DNA of 64,000 nucleotides from Salvelinus alpinus. Taxonomy: Eukaryota; Chordata; Actinopteri; Salmoniformes; Salmonidae. The DNA is taken from the NCBI RefSeq assembly GCF_045679555.1, contig NC_092091.1, forward strand, positions 70,732,963 through 70,796,962, given 5' to 3'. Positions within the stretch are counted from its first letter, which is position 1, and each line of letters starts with the position of its first letter. The position numbers were made by a program, and so were the translations under genes. The notes beneath the pieces were generated by a model. That model worked only from the letters and a program-made list of their open reading frames with translations. It made no database searches and was not told where the DNA came from. Below, piece by piece: positions 10,115-43,234 of the stretch.

Positions 10115-10520
10115 TTCTGGACTGAAGTCCTGCGATGCAAAAAGCTGAGAACTTTTGTCCTATATTCAAATGAAGCACTTCAAGTACTGTATTTTTTCTA
10201 TTGTTACTGCAAATGTTTTAGTATTCAGCTGATTTGGTTATTCCCATCTAAATTTGTAAATGATTATATCATGTTTTATTGCATTATGTTTGAGACTGAC
10301 TGTTCTTGTACAGACCAGGCCTATTGTATTTTATTTAAAAGTGCCAAAGTGCATTTCAGTAATGGGTTGTATGCTATTGAAATAAGAACGCATTCTTTGA
10401 TATTTGTTATTCATAATTTCTCAATTCGAAAACTACATTTGGACAGTTTTCTTTGTAAGGTATCCAATGGTTGGATCCACCTTCTTTTGATAAATAAAAG
10501 CATCCAGGTGTGAGACGCTG
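10115..10520 (+). other. ppa2: ppa2 3' UTR with poly(A) signal
   Basis: The AT-rich sequence after the stop codon contains AATAAA at 10493-10498, followed by a G/T-rich stretch. Cleavage near 10510-10520 is inferred. Confidence 0.65.
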
Positions 10521-12180
10521 TGCCTTCGATTGACACCAACAACATTTCCACTCACAAACATGCAGACCAAAATAAATATTTTAAACACTCAAATTCAAAT
10601 GACAACTAGATGTGAAACTTAAAACGTGCTTTAAATAAATATAAATTTTATTAAAAACACCCACATCTCAGCAATATCAGGAATGATATCATAAACAGCT
10701 TTCAAATAAACTGCATTCAGTACATTACAATACTTACAGCATTATAACATTCTTAATTCCATTTTTAGCATACCAACCTTAAAGGGGAACAAGGGAAGCA
10801 GTAACAAAAAAAGACGGAGGCAGAAAATAACAAAATGTTTTAAAAACTTTAGTGTCTCGAACTGCAAAATACCAACACGTGTACGTTAAACTGCTAGCTT
10901 AACATAAGAGCTGTGCACTCTCCTGCGTTAGTCAAGCTCAAAGTCATTCAAGTAATGTTGAAACACACTCCAACACTCTGAAGCTTTTCAAGTATGGCTA
11001 TGCTCGTCACCCGCTATGTCTCAGACACTCCTTTTCACCACCACAACCTGCTACTGTCGCTGGGTCCTGTACACTGAAATTCAACATTAGAATGTTCTAT
11101 TCTTTTTTTTCACAGAAACTGCAATCCTTTACAAAAACTATTAAGTGACTTTAGCTAACAGGAACCTTAGAGCTGTAAACATTGCTGTTTTTTGACAGTG
11201 AGTGCGGCAATCTACAAAACCCAGGAACATTATCTAACTGAGCGTCCTGTGAACCTGGAAAAGACTAAAAGATAGATTTGAAAGAAGATTGCTGATAGAA
11301 ACATGGGCCGTGGGTACATTTGACAAAATTACAAGAAACCTACACCTTTTAACATATTACAATAGTAGGTTGTTATTAAAATCAACAATTGTATTTCCGT
11401 AATACAAACACATGGTATGTACAATGTGGCATAATTTATTTTAAACACATTTACAATAATCTACTGATTTTCTTAAATAAAGTGTTTTGTAATATTTTAT
11501 TACATTGTTTTTTTTCTGAAAAAAGAAAGGAAGTGCTTTGGGAAAACGATAGTATAAATGTTAGCGTGGGGGGGTTGTCACTCAGAAATAACTGTTGACT
11601 CATCATATATCATTAAAATCAAATGGAGAGAAAGATAATCGTAATATAATTGTTTAGTGGTTATAAATACATTTCACTATTAAACTATACACAGGCACAC
11701 AAATGTGCGTCATCTAGCATCATAACTGCCCTGGTCTTGCCTCACAGTAAAAGCGAACGCATCGCTCTTTACCTTGTCAATGCCATACTTTCCCTTTAGT
11801 CAATTCAGTGCATATTATATGTTCAAATTTACTTCAAAAGTATACCACCAATCTACTAGCTAAAGCATAAGTACACAAAAAAAACGCAGGTCGTCAATTT
11901 CATATTTTGCTGATAGTTTAGTTTTGTGTTTTTTAAGTGTGTGTATTTGAGGGGGGGGGGAAGAAACCCACACACTGCTCTTGCTAGTGTCACCGCTCTT
12001 TACTAAGCGTTACGTATCAGCCTCAAGGCCTTCATCAGATGGCTCTGACGAAAGCTCGGACAAGCCTTGAGGCCGATACGTAAAGCTTAATAAAGAGCGG
12101 TGATACTAGCAAGAGCAGTGTGCGGGTTTCTTCTTTTTTCTCCTCTCAACTGTTACCGTGCACTTGCAACAAAGATAGCT
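10521..12180 (-). other. tet2: Presumed distal 3' UTR of tet2
   Basis: This AT-rich, largely unique-looking sequence lies downstream of tet2 on its own strand. A minus-strand AATAAA at 10652-10647 is a candidate poly(A) signal. If used, the 3' UTR is about 4.8 kb including the Tc1 insertion. No gene of its own is seen. A G10 run sits at 11951-11960. Confidence 0.4.
11960..12133. repeat. Near-perfect inverted repeat, arms about 70 bp
   Basis: The left arm starts GAAGAAACCCACACACTGCT and the right arm ends AGAGCAGTGTGCGGGTTTCTTC-like in reverse. Both carry GAGCGGTGA/TCACCGCTC and CAAGGC blocks. The loop of about 25 bases is around 12034-12058. It resembles a fold-back dispersed element. Confidence 0.75.
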
Positions 12181-12214
12181 CAGATGTGCGAGTGCCTTTT
12201 TTAAGGGTGTGTGT

Positions 12215-13685
<1,471 letters not shown>

Positions 13686-15427
13686 AGTAATTCATTGGGA
13701 TTCAAGGTGGAGGCAAATCGCTGAATGAGAGGAAAACTAGATGAATGTACAGAAATGAGTTGAAATATCCCTGATTTTGCTATTATATCAAAGCTTAAAG
13801 GTCAAGTAATTCTTCCTAGTAGATCGAGCATGAAGAAAGCAGTAAGCAATGAACTCAGCTTTGGTGGTGGCCTGAAGTCTGTTATTGTAGTTAACTTTTT
13901 TTTGAAAGTGACAACAAAGGAAGGAGAAAGAAATGCCTTTGTATCATGCTCCTGTAATATTGCCAAACTAGTTCTGAGGTATATGGCAAGTAGGTACTTT
14001 AACTGTACATCATTCATTAGCCTTCTCAACGCCCCTAGGGTCTCACATTATATGTTCGCATAGCAGGTTGAGTAGCACCATATGTATTTAAAATCAGTTC
14101 AAACCCAAAGAAATATAACTTTTCTTTACAACACTAAAATCCTTAAGCGTTAAAAAAAGAGTAATTAATTTACTGTACAAATCTAATCTTTTATCATACA
14201 ACTAGATTACAATTATTTAAAGATCAACCACAGCAAGCCAGCTGCCTTTGAAACCGTGATACTGACATTTGAGCTAACCCTGTTTCATGTCCTACACCAA
14301 AGGAAGGTAAGGAACATGTTCACAAAACACAACAGTCGCATGACAACACGTAATATATCCACAATTCAGGTTTTTTCTGTGAACCTGTGGTCAAGAACTC
14401 TGAAACAGTTGCTGACAAAGTAAATAAACCTTGAGAGAATATGCGAGAATCACATTTTTTGTTGTTGAAACATTACCGTCTAAAAATGCACCTTTTTAGA
14501 ATGGCTCGATTTACAATGTAACGGACATGATAACAATTGTGAAACTGAAAGCACCAGAAAGTAAAATGTAAAAATTCGATTGGCATGATATTCATACTGT
14601 TTTACAGGTAGGCTACAGTAATTTAAATCAAGTTTTTTGTGATAAATCTATCAATTTCATGTCTAGAAAATAATTCCTTTGTTGTAACTGTAGACATTTT
14701 TGCACCAATCATCTGATCTGAAGGTATTATCAAAATATTTCACCTTCAATATCAAAAGTGCTTTTTTTTTGCTGATGATATTTTGTACAGTATTTTCAGT
14801 TTCATTCATTTTCACACAAATCATCTGGAGAAACGCGTTTATCTATGCAAACTGATTTGGTTCAAACATGAAGACTTTTGAACAAAACTGTATAATAAAC
14901 AAACGCTCCACTTTTAGCACCGTTATTGTGGTGTGTCCACAAAGTTCAGTGTTTTTTACAGTATGTCAAGATTATATATATAAAAAATAATGTTTAAACG
15001 CTTAATTAGAAAATTAAAGCCACCAAAAAGAAACAATGTTTCCAGTAAATATAGAAGTCCTGATGTATTGGACCTGCAAAGCACCCGAGAAACGTTAACA
15101 GTGTGTATCTTGTAAAAGTAACCAGATAATAAATACTTCCTTAGTAGAGGAGGGTCAACCAACCAATCGGTAAGGTCCGAACTTTCAAGAGGTGACAAAC
15201 CTGATGTACTCCATAACCAATTGATCAAGGTCCTTCTCCAACTACGCTGTGTGTTCTTCTGACACGGTTGCTTACCGTCAGGAGAGAGAGGACGCTCTGT
15301 GTTTTGAGGCTAGTGGTGCTTCAGCTTGAGGTTTTAAGATAGCACCGTCAGTATAGCACCGTGAGTTTTAATTCTCAGTGTTATTCCTCGTGAGTGAACC
15401 CTACAGAACAGTATGAACATCTCTTGT
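13686..15427 (-). other. tet2: Presumed proximal 3' UTR of tet2
   Basis: The 1.7 kb directly after the tet2 stop is AT-rich, without repeats or coding frames I recognise. It contains several AT-rich tracts of the sort common in unstable mRNAs. Assignment as UTR rests on position only. Confidence 0.5.
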
Positions 15428-32643
<17,216 letters not shown>

Positions 32644-34650
32644 CTGGCCTGCTCTGAGTCCATCCACAGGGCTGCCCTCTGTGCGTCCTGCAGGGGAGAC
32701 GGAGAGAGAGAGAGAGGTATTACTAACCATGAAATACAGAAACAACAGACAGTGATAAGGTATGATTACACATTTAAACAATCATGTGAATGTGCACATA
32801 GCACTGATCTTGAATTAAGGTGGAAATTGGTATTATATGATGATAGACTATTTTTATACAACCATCCTATGATTCGTCAAATGTCATCACTAGTTTCCAC
32901 TTTCCCATAACATCACATTTGTTTGAAACGAAAGGGAAAAATCACACATTCTCTCCTAAATTGAATGGAATTGGATGTATTTATAAACACTGAGGACAAA
33001 ACACATGTGGGTGGTAGCCTAGTGGTAAGAGCTTTGGGCCAGTAACCAAAAGGTTGTTGGATCGAATCTCTGAGCTGAGAAGGTAAATATTTGTTATTCT
33101 TCCCCTGAACAAGGCAGTAAACCCACTGTTCCTAGAGTGTCGTTGTAAATAAGAATTTGTTCTTAACTGACTTCCCTAGTTAAATAAAGTGGCGGGAAAC
33201 AGTAGCCTGGGTCGCCAGCCTGGGTCACAGAGTTGAGTCAGGGGAGTAGTATGTTTACACTTGGCTATGAGTGGATATCAGTTATGTGACATGAAGGAAG
33301 AGTCACAGAATTAGATTATCCTCAACTGGGTGGCAAGCAGGGAGAGAAATAAGAATGCTGGGGGAAGGTTATCCCAGGACAACGTGCCGGGTCAACATGG
33401 AGTGACACACACACAGTGTGAGAACCAGCACGGTTGAACATGTTTTACTTATAATAAAAGGAGGTCAGACTTTCTGTAATACTGTCCTGTGAGTTTCTGC
33501 CTTTATGAAATCAGAGATGGTGAAATTTAATCAGCTCCATTTCCCTTAGAAGTGCATTAAGTCAACCGAGCTAAATGTAAAAATACCACGAGGCCAGATG
33601 CATAATATTCCCAGTCTACATCCATCATGCTGTACCTGATGGGAGAAACACCAGTGAAGTTGAGGAAGATATCTTCTGAATGTGCTGCTCTTTATAGACA
33701 CACATGAACCCAATGGCACTCAGATTCTCACGAACAAATTTGCGGCCAGAGCAGTATGAATGCTTCTCTGAGACAGACTCTCTCAGGCAAAACATTATTG
33801 GGTAGACAAAACATGACCAAATTATGTACATTCACCCCCTCTCCCAACCCCCACACCCTCAACCCCCCCACCCCCAACGCAACGAGGCATTAGAAACTGT
33901 CTCTGTCTCGATATAGAGAGGCAGTTTCAGGAAGGAAGGGGTCTCAATATAGAAAGAAAAGCCAGAGGCAGCTTGCAGCATTCTTTGCGTGAGCAGCGTA
34001 TTCACAACACAGCACACAGCTCCGAACCTGAGCAGCTGTCTTTGGGGCTCAGCTTGGCGAGTGAGGCTTCACTCCACAGCTAGAAGCAGCCGAGCATGTT
34101 TACAGAAGAGCGGAGAGAGAGAGAGAGAGAGAGGAGACATACCAACGGCTCCTCTACTCCTCCACCATGCCTCTTTCTTCTCAGGCAGATGCTGCTTGTA
34201 TCAAACAAAGGGGTGCATGTGTCTGATCACATGGCTAGACACTGACCTCATTCCATTAACTGCAACACGCTGCGAGTTTATGCTATAGAATGACTTGTAA
34301 TACGTGCTGGAGGATAAGATGACACTGCCCTTTTCTTGAAGGAGAGGGCGGGGAATAGGTTTTGTTCCATTTTTTGCTGGGGACTGGTACCTTTTTTCAT
34401 ACAATATTGAAGAATAAAGGTATATTTGTTAAAAGATATTGAATGGGATCTTAAGCATTTACACATTTGTAACGTATTGTACGAATTGGAATTCGTAACA
34501 TATCATACAAAATGGATGACGTTGTGCACAATTTTCGGGGACCCGTTTTGGCTCAGAGCGCTAATTTAAAAACTACTGTCTGAAATTATACAAAACCTCT
34601 GTATCATCACTTTAAAGGTACATTAAATATATTTGTTACAGGTATAGTAA
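32644..34650. other. Flank upstream of the tet2 large exon
   Basis: Apart from the 44-base 5' UTR and the SINE at 33009-33188, I see no gene. A CT/GA tract at 32700-32717 is the pyrimidine tract of the tet2 acceptor. A C-rich stretch lies at 33835-33880 and a short GA microsatellite at 34112-34130. Non-coding 5' exons of tet2 may lie here but cannot be recognised. Confidence 0.4.
33009..33188 (+). repeat. HpaI-type SINE
   Basis: GGTAGCCTAGTGGTAAGAGC (A box) and GGATCGAATCTC (B box) are followed by AACAAGGCAGTAAACCCACT. The 3' tail is TGTAAATAAGAATTTGTTCT followed by TTAACTGACTTCCCTAGTTAAATAAAG-type bases (split here at 20). Confidence 0.85.
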
Positions 34651-34659
34651 ATATGTATA

Positions 34660-35622
34660 TACACTGAACAAAAATATAAATGCAACATGTAAAGTGCTGG
34701 TCCATCTTTCATGAGCTGAAATAAAAGATCCCAGAAATGTTCTATACGCACAAAAAGTTTCACTAAAATGTTGTGCACAAATTTGTTTACATCCCTGTTA
34801 GGAGAATTTCTCCTTTGCCAAGATAATCCATCCACCTAACAAGTGTGCCATATCACGAAGCTGATTAAACAGCATGATTATTACAGAGGTGCACCTTGTG
34901 CTGGGGACAATAAAAAGCCCCTCTAAAATGTGCAGTTTTGTCCCACATCACAATGCTACATAAACAGTTGGCATGGAATGTCCATCAGAGCTGTTGCCAG
35001 ATAATTGAATGTTGATTTCTCTACCATAAGCCATCGCCAACATCATTTTAGAGAATTTGGCAGTACGTCCAACCGGTCTCACAACCGCAGACCATGTGTA
35101 TGGTGTCGTGTGGGCAAGCAGTTTGCTGATGTCAACGTTGTGAACAGAGTGCCCCTTGGTGGGGGTATGGGCAGGCATGAGCTATGGACAACATACACAA
35201 TTGCATTTTATCGATAGCATTTTGAATTCACAGAAATACCATAATGAGATCCTGAGGACTATTTGTTTTAAGGTATCTGTGACCAACAGATGCATATCTG
35301 TATTCCCACTCATGTGAAATCAATATATTATTTATTTAACTAGGAAAGTCAGTTAAGGACAAATTCTTATTTCCAATGACAGTCTAGGAACAGGTTAACT
35401 GCCTTGTTCAGGGGCAGAACAGCAGATTATTACCTTGTCAGCTCGGGGATTCAATCTAGCAAACTTTCAGTTACTAGTCCAACGCTCTAACCACTAGGCT
35501 ACCTGCTGCCCCTAGATTAAGGCCTAATGAATTTATTTCAATTGACTGGTTTCCTCATATGAACTATAACTCAGTAAAATCTTTGAAATTGTTGCACATT
35601 GGGCATATATTGTAGTTCAGTA
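34660..35622. mobile_element. Non-autonomous Tc1-type element, copy 3
   Basis: It has the same family ends (TACACTGAACAAAAATATAA and GTTCAGTA) and interior as 20035-20791, in the same orientation. It is interrupted by a SINE at 35332-35512. Confidence 0.82.
35332..35512 (-). repeat. HpaI-type SINE nested in copy 3
   Basis: Reading the minus strand: GGGGCAGCAGGTAGCCTAGT at the head, GATTGAATCCCC as B box, and AAATAAGAATTTGTCCTTAA toward the tail. TAGATTA after it and TATATTA before it may be the worn target duplication. Confidence 0.85.
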
Positions 35623-35838
35623 TCTATTTATTACATCAATACTGAGTTCCACATTTTTCAAACTGTTGAAACATGACTGAGGCTGCATCATGTAACAACG
35701 ATATTCTCCTTCTGTAATGTTGACGTTTGAGACAGACGGGGTAATATTGGTAATATTACAGATGGTAGATGGGAAAAGAGCTTGCTATGCGTCTGCTGTT
35801 TAGCACTGCTATTCCTCACCTTCTGCCCCATTATAATG

Positions 35839-35933
35839 TACAGGTAACTGCCAAAATAAAGGAAACACTTGAGTAAATGAGCCCCATTAAAGACAGTATG
35901 TTGGCGTTTCCTTTATTTTGGCAGTTACCTGTA
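35839..35933. repeat. 95-bp Tc1-type MITE
   Basis: TACAGGTAACTGCCAAAATA (continuing AAGGAAAC) is inverted exactly at the right end. TA is at both flanks. Confidence 0.85.
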
Positions 35934-35939
35934 CGAGGG

Positions 35940-38779
<2,840 letters not shown>

Positions 38780-38952
38780 AAAATGTTTTATTATCACATA
38801 CACAGGATAGGTGCCGTGAAATGTTGTTTTGCAGACTCAGCCATAGTAGTATGACGCCCTTGGAGCAAATTAGGTTTAAGTGCCTTGCTCAAGGGCACAT
38901 TGACAGGTTTTTCGGCTCAGGTATTCATTCAACTGGCCTAACCTGCTGCCCT
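38780..38952 (-). repeat. HpaI-type SINE fragment
   Basis: On the minus strand it has GAGGGCAGCAGGTTAGGCCA at the head, TGTGCCCTTGAGCAAGGCAC in the middle and CACGGCACCTATCCTGTGTA near the tail. Confidence 0.7.
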
Positions 38953-39824
38953 CTACTCCTACAGTTTCTGTTAGTCACAATACAGAGACATTTCTTTACA
39001 GAAAAAGTTACTCGTCCACTAACTTGAGGCGATCAGATCAAGCCATTATGGCTCATGTTTGCCCACTCCAGCTATGCAGTTGCATTGTCTGTTGGGAAAC
39101 AACAATAAACTCAGAGAAAACTGGTCAAACTCAAGGCAGGCTGGCTGGCTGGGCATTAACAATGTCCCCCCCTGAGACTGTGTGTCATCCCTCCAGGACA
39201 TTACCACCTCAGCACCAGACCCCCGGTGTTAGAGTGATAAATCACACACTAACGAGCCAGCCTGCCAGGACAAAACGGGGTGCTGCTCTCCCTGTCACTC
39301 TCCCTGTCACAACAGAGGTGACAGACCAACTGGAGGAGGAGTGAGAGGTAGGGAAATGGGAATTCTCAGGTTAACATCCAGTCCACTCTGGTGGTGTCTC
39401 TTGTGAACATGTCCCCAGGTTCTGATGTTGAATTGGTCTCACGTGACGTGAAAATGCCCCAAGCTGAGCTCCGAGTTTGAGTATAAAGTTGTTGTTGTGA
39501 GTTAGATGTCTATTGTCTATTCTAAGACTGAGTATGTCTCAGGATCAGGTCGACAATGAAAATCAAATCAAACGGAGAGTGGTGGAATGTTCTATACATT
39601 ATAGCAATTCGTGAAACAGTCCCTTTTGCAAGTTACAATTACTTAATTTCCAAAACCGTTTCTAGTAAACTATCAATAAACAATCAATAGCTGTCAAGAC
39701 TTGAGTAAGTAAGTATGCCTTGGGCAAGTAAGCTTTGTCTGAGCCTGAATGGCCCATAGACTTGACTAAACAGGAATATAAGCAGAATATGACACGCATC
39801 TATATCCTGAATGAAACAATATAC
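38953..39824. other. Non-coding DNA, nothing recognised
   Basis: It has mixed composition with a short CCCTGTCACTCT duplication near 39290-39310. No credible gene was seen. Confidence 0.4.
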
Positions 39825-40203
39825 CAGGGTTCCTCAACTGGCGCTCTGTGGGCCGAATCTGGCCCGCGGGTGATGTTTATTTGGTCCCACAATGTTTCTG
39901 AGCAAATTTATTTAATTATTCTTGTTGGACATAAAAGACTGTAAAAACACCAGCAAATCGTCTCCACGTGATTTTAATTTTGGAAATCTGTTCCAAAGTA
40001 TTCTCACACATAATAGAGAGACACGTGATCGTATGCAAATGTAAGCAAGGTTTGAAATTATTATGTTTTAGTCAAATATTATATCTGTTTGGGTTTCTTG
40101 CGGTCAATTAGCAGTCTACAAATTATTTGCAATTATGTTCTGGCTCCCTGACCATCCGCTCAAAATAAATCGTCCCACTGCTGTATGAAGTTGATGATCC
40201 CTG
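39825..40203. repeat. hAT-like non-autonomous element
   Basis: It begins CAGGGTTCCTCAACTGG and ends GTTGATGATCCCTG, an imperfect hAT-type terminal inverted repeat. The interior is AT-rich and non-coding. Confidence 0.55.
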
Positions 40204-41306
40204 GTATTGACCATCTATTCTAGAGTGCATGTCCTTAGTTATGATGCTGGAAACACATGGTGAAGATCAGCCATTAATAAAGCTGAACTAACTAATGTAG
40301 TTTCACTCAGACTGAGGAGCTATTGGGACCCTTAAAGATGACAAGTCTTCCAGCAAGCTGCGGATGTGTGTGTGTGCATGTGTGTGTGCATGTGTGTGTG
40401 CATGCGTATTGCTGAGGTAATCCCTTTCAGACACAGCTGGATGTACCGTGCTACGGGCGTCCCCTCTCACCCTCCGCCATCATAATCAGAAGTGACAACG
40501 TCCCTTTGTCCAACATGGGTGAACCCTCTTTGTTAGATAGCTTCACATATGGCTCCAAAATACTTCAACATCTTTTCACGAACCCAAAAGGCAAGACTTA
40601 GACAAAAAATATGGTCAACTTGACAAAAAAAAGGTATGGCCCCAATATAAACTACTGTCCCATGTGACTTTGTTTTGTTTAGTCTCCCTCTCCCTCTATG
40701 GAGTTAGGGTGTAAATCAGTAACTATGTCAGAGGTAAAGCACTATCAGTGATCTGCTCCCAGCCCATGGCGCCCAGCCTCCCACTGGGCCAAGTCAGTGT
40801 GCGGCTCCGCTCCGGATCCTCGGGGACTCCGCTCCAAAGTTTAGTGTTTGCCGAGCAGAGCTGAGCTGCTTGTCACAGTTGGATACACCCACACTGACAC
40901 AAAAAAACTCTCTCTCTGAGAACACAGATAACAAAGCCAGAGATCCCAGCTGAGTGCTCTACAAGCGCACATGCACACACACACTGAGAAAAATGTCCAA
41001 TGTTGACTGTGCCTGGTTCCAGAAAAATAGGGACAGATTGGCTGCATTCTATGTACTGCTAATTAAAAGGAATGATTCACAGTCTTCCTATTGTAGCTCA
41101 GGAGTCTTCTGCATAATATGAGAAACCAGTGTCCACAACAAACATATGTTTCTATTGGGATCCATTGTGTTACAGGGCTTCACTGAAGATGCCTGATAGA
41201 ACTTCACATTACTGATGCGTTTGATCTATTTTAAGTTTCCCTCTCCAGTTCCTAATGCCCACCAGGGAAAAGCTAGGTTTGTTATTCATTAAATGACTCC
41301 CTTGCT
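40204..41306. other. Non-coding DNA
   Basis: A three-fold GTGTGTGTGCAT repeat lies at 40370-40405. Otherwise no gene, RNA or transposon was recognised. Confidence 0.4.
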
Positions 41307-41588
41307 TTAAAGGTAGACTCAGCAATATGATGTTGATGCAGAAAGCAAACAGCGTAGTGGGTCAATTTCCGCAACATCTAAGAGCGTTAAAGCGCGAGGC
41401 TCAACTTCTCCACTGTTTTGGTCCCGTGGCTACCACACAGTAACAGCCTGAAGCGAACCCGTGCACCACAGATACTGTGTGTGACTTTATCTGTGTGTGA
41501 CTGTGTGAGAACGAAGCGTTGCATCTCGCTCATCTCAGTATCTGCGGTGCCGCTCGTGGCAACATCATTCCGCTGAGTCTACCTTTAA
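41307..41588. repeat. piggyBac-type MITE with TTAA flanks
   Basis: AGGTAGACTCAGC at 41311 is inverted as GCTGAGTCTACCT at 41572-41584. TTAA is directly outside on both sides (41307-41310 and 41585-41588), the hallmark of piggyBac-type insertion. The inner ends (ATGATGTT/AACATCAT) also pair. There is no coding capacity. Confidence 0.75.
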
Positions 41589-42169
41589 AATGGAATTCAA
41601 ATTGAGCTTGGTCCCTTTGTCCCTCCAATGGTGTGTGTGCCCTTTGTTTTAATATTGTTGCTTGTGTGCTGGGTTTTCTAGCGTATGCTAGCGTACCTGT
41701 AGACTTCCAGTTATTGCGCTAACGCTAGTTAGCATTGGCTCGCAAAACTACCAGAATCTTGCCAGAATTGCCAGAATCTTGCAGTATCCCTTTAAGCCTG
41801 AGGGTAAGGGGTTTGATACTGGCAACAGTCGGTTATTGCTGTTAGACAATGTGGACAGTGTGCGCACCAGTGTCACTTAAGGACACTGGCAAAGGGACGA
41901 GCGTGCAACTGTCATGAACAAGACGTTTTAAGCATTAAATGTAAGGATTATGTGACTTTTTCCGACAGGAGAAGATTACAGATGTTGTACTAGTCATGTA
42001 TGAACCACGTGGAGTCCAAAGCGTGAAGGTTTACAAAACACTGATGTTGTTTTCAAGGTCCCATTTCAATCTCTTTAAATGAATGGAGGGCTATGAATGG
42101 TTCTGAGGAGGGGGCTACTGTACTAGGCCTACTGACAGTTTGTCTTGTCATGGTCAACATATGACTTAA

Positions 42170-42585
42170 AGCGGCATTCAGCAGTTGAAACAATTACAAA
42201 GTGTCCTCCCCGCTCCTGTTTCTGTAAAAAGCTGAAGGATGGGACTGGAGAAATGTAACCACTCTCAAATTTGTAGACAGAGCTATGTATACAAGGACTG
42301 ACCGTCCAAAATTATAGTTTTAACCATATTATAGGGCTATATAGTGTTTGTTTATGTCTATTTAGTTTACAAACATTGGAGTAAAACAAGCTTATATTTG
42401 GGGTTCTGATGGGGTGAACAGTTGAACTAAGTTTAAGGCATTTCTAAGTTAAATTCTATAAGAATCGATGGGTATATATAATTAATTTATACATCCCAAA
42501 ATTTAGCAACTGCAGTTTCCCCCTTTAACAGGTGTCAGGTTCCCTTAGTAGCCTATTCAATGAACAGAGTGATTCATTTTGGAAC
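42170..42585. repeat. Dispersed repeat, copy A
   Basis: It matches 53840-54260 through blocks such as ACCACTCTCAAATT, GGCTATATAGTGTTTGTTTA, GCAACTGCAGTTTCCCCCTT and CCTTAGTAG. The family is AT-rich, non-coding and unassigned; no terminal repeats are evident. Confidence 0.8.
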
Positions 42586-43148
42586 GAACTGACACAAAAA
42601 CTCTCCAAAACACGCCTGGCAGACATTTATCTCGACCCTAATGCTCTTTCGTTATGTCATAATCTCAACATTTCCCTCCAAGAAATAATCCATGTCTCTT
42701 TCAACTAGAGTTAAGTGCAGCAAAGTGCATTGCAGTGGACCCACACTGTGTTTGTGTTGTTTCAGAGAGAGAGGGAGCAGCAGCAATAGGAGAGGTGCGT
42801 TAGTAGACAGGGTCTACTGGCAGCCGACTTGGCAGCCGTACGTGACATTCACGGATAATGACAGCCGCTAGAAGGACCATGTCTCAGTTGGTCTCAGGTT
42901 CAGACTTGGGCAATAGTGGGGGTCAGAGACGGACTCAACATACAGACTCAACACGTAGGGCAATTCTGGCAAATGCCAGAGGGGCTGGTCCATCATTAGC
43001 CCAGTGGGCCTGTCTAAAGTTGGGTTTTAGCACGGAAATATAATTATTTTTCGCTAATAATGGGGGCCTTGAGGAAAGAATGGGCCGGTGTGTTATACAC
43101 TGGTGGGGTATAAGGACAGGCTCTGGGTCTGTATATATAGTGTCTCAG

Positions 43149-43234
43149 AGTGCTGATCCAGGAACAGTTTAGCCTTTTAGATCATCATTTATATTATTCT
43201 ATGGACAGAGGCGACCTGATCCTAGATTAGCACT
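43149..43234. repeat. 86-bp palindromic MITE
   Basis: AGTGCTGATCCAGGAACAG is inverted as CTGATCCTAGATTAGCACT with a few mismatches. A CTGATCCAGGA block is typical of a common fish MITE. Confidence 0.65.
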
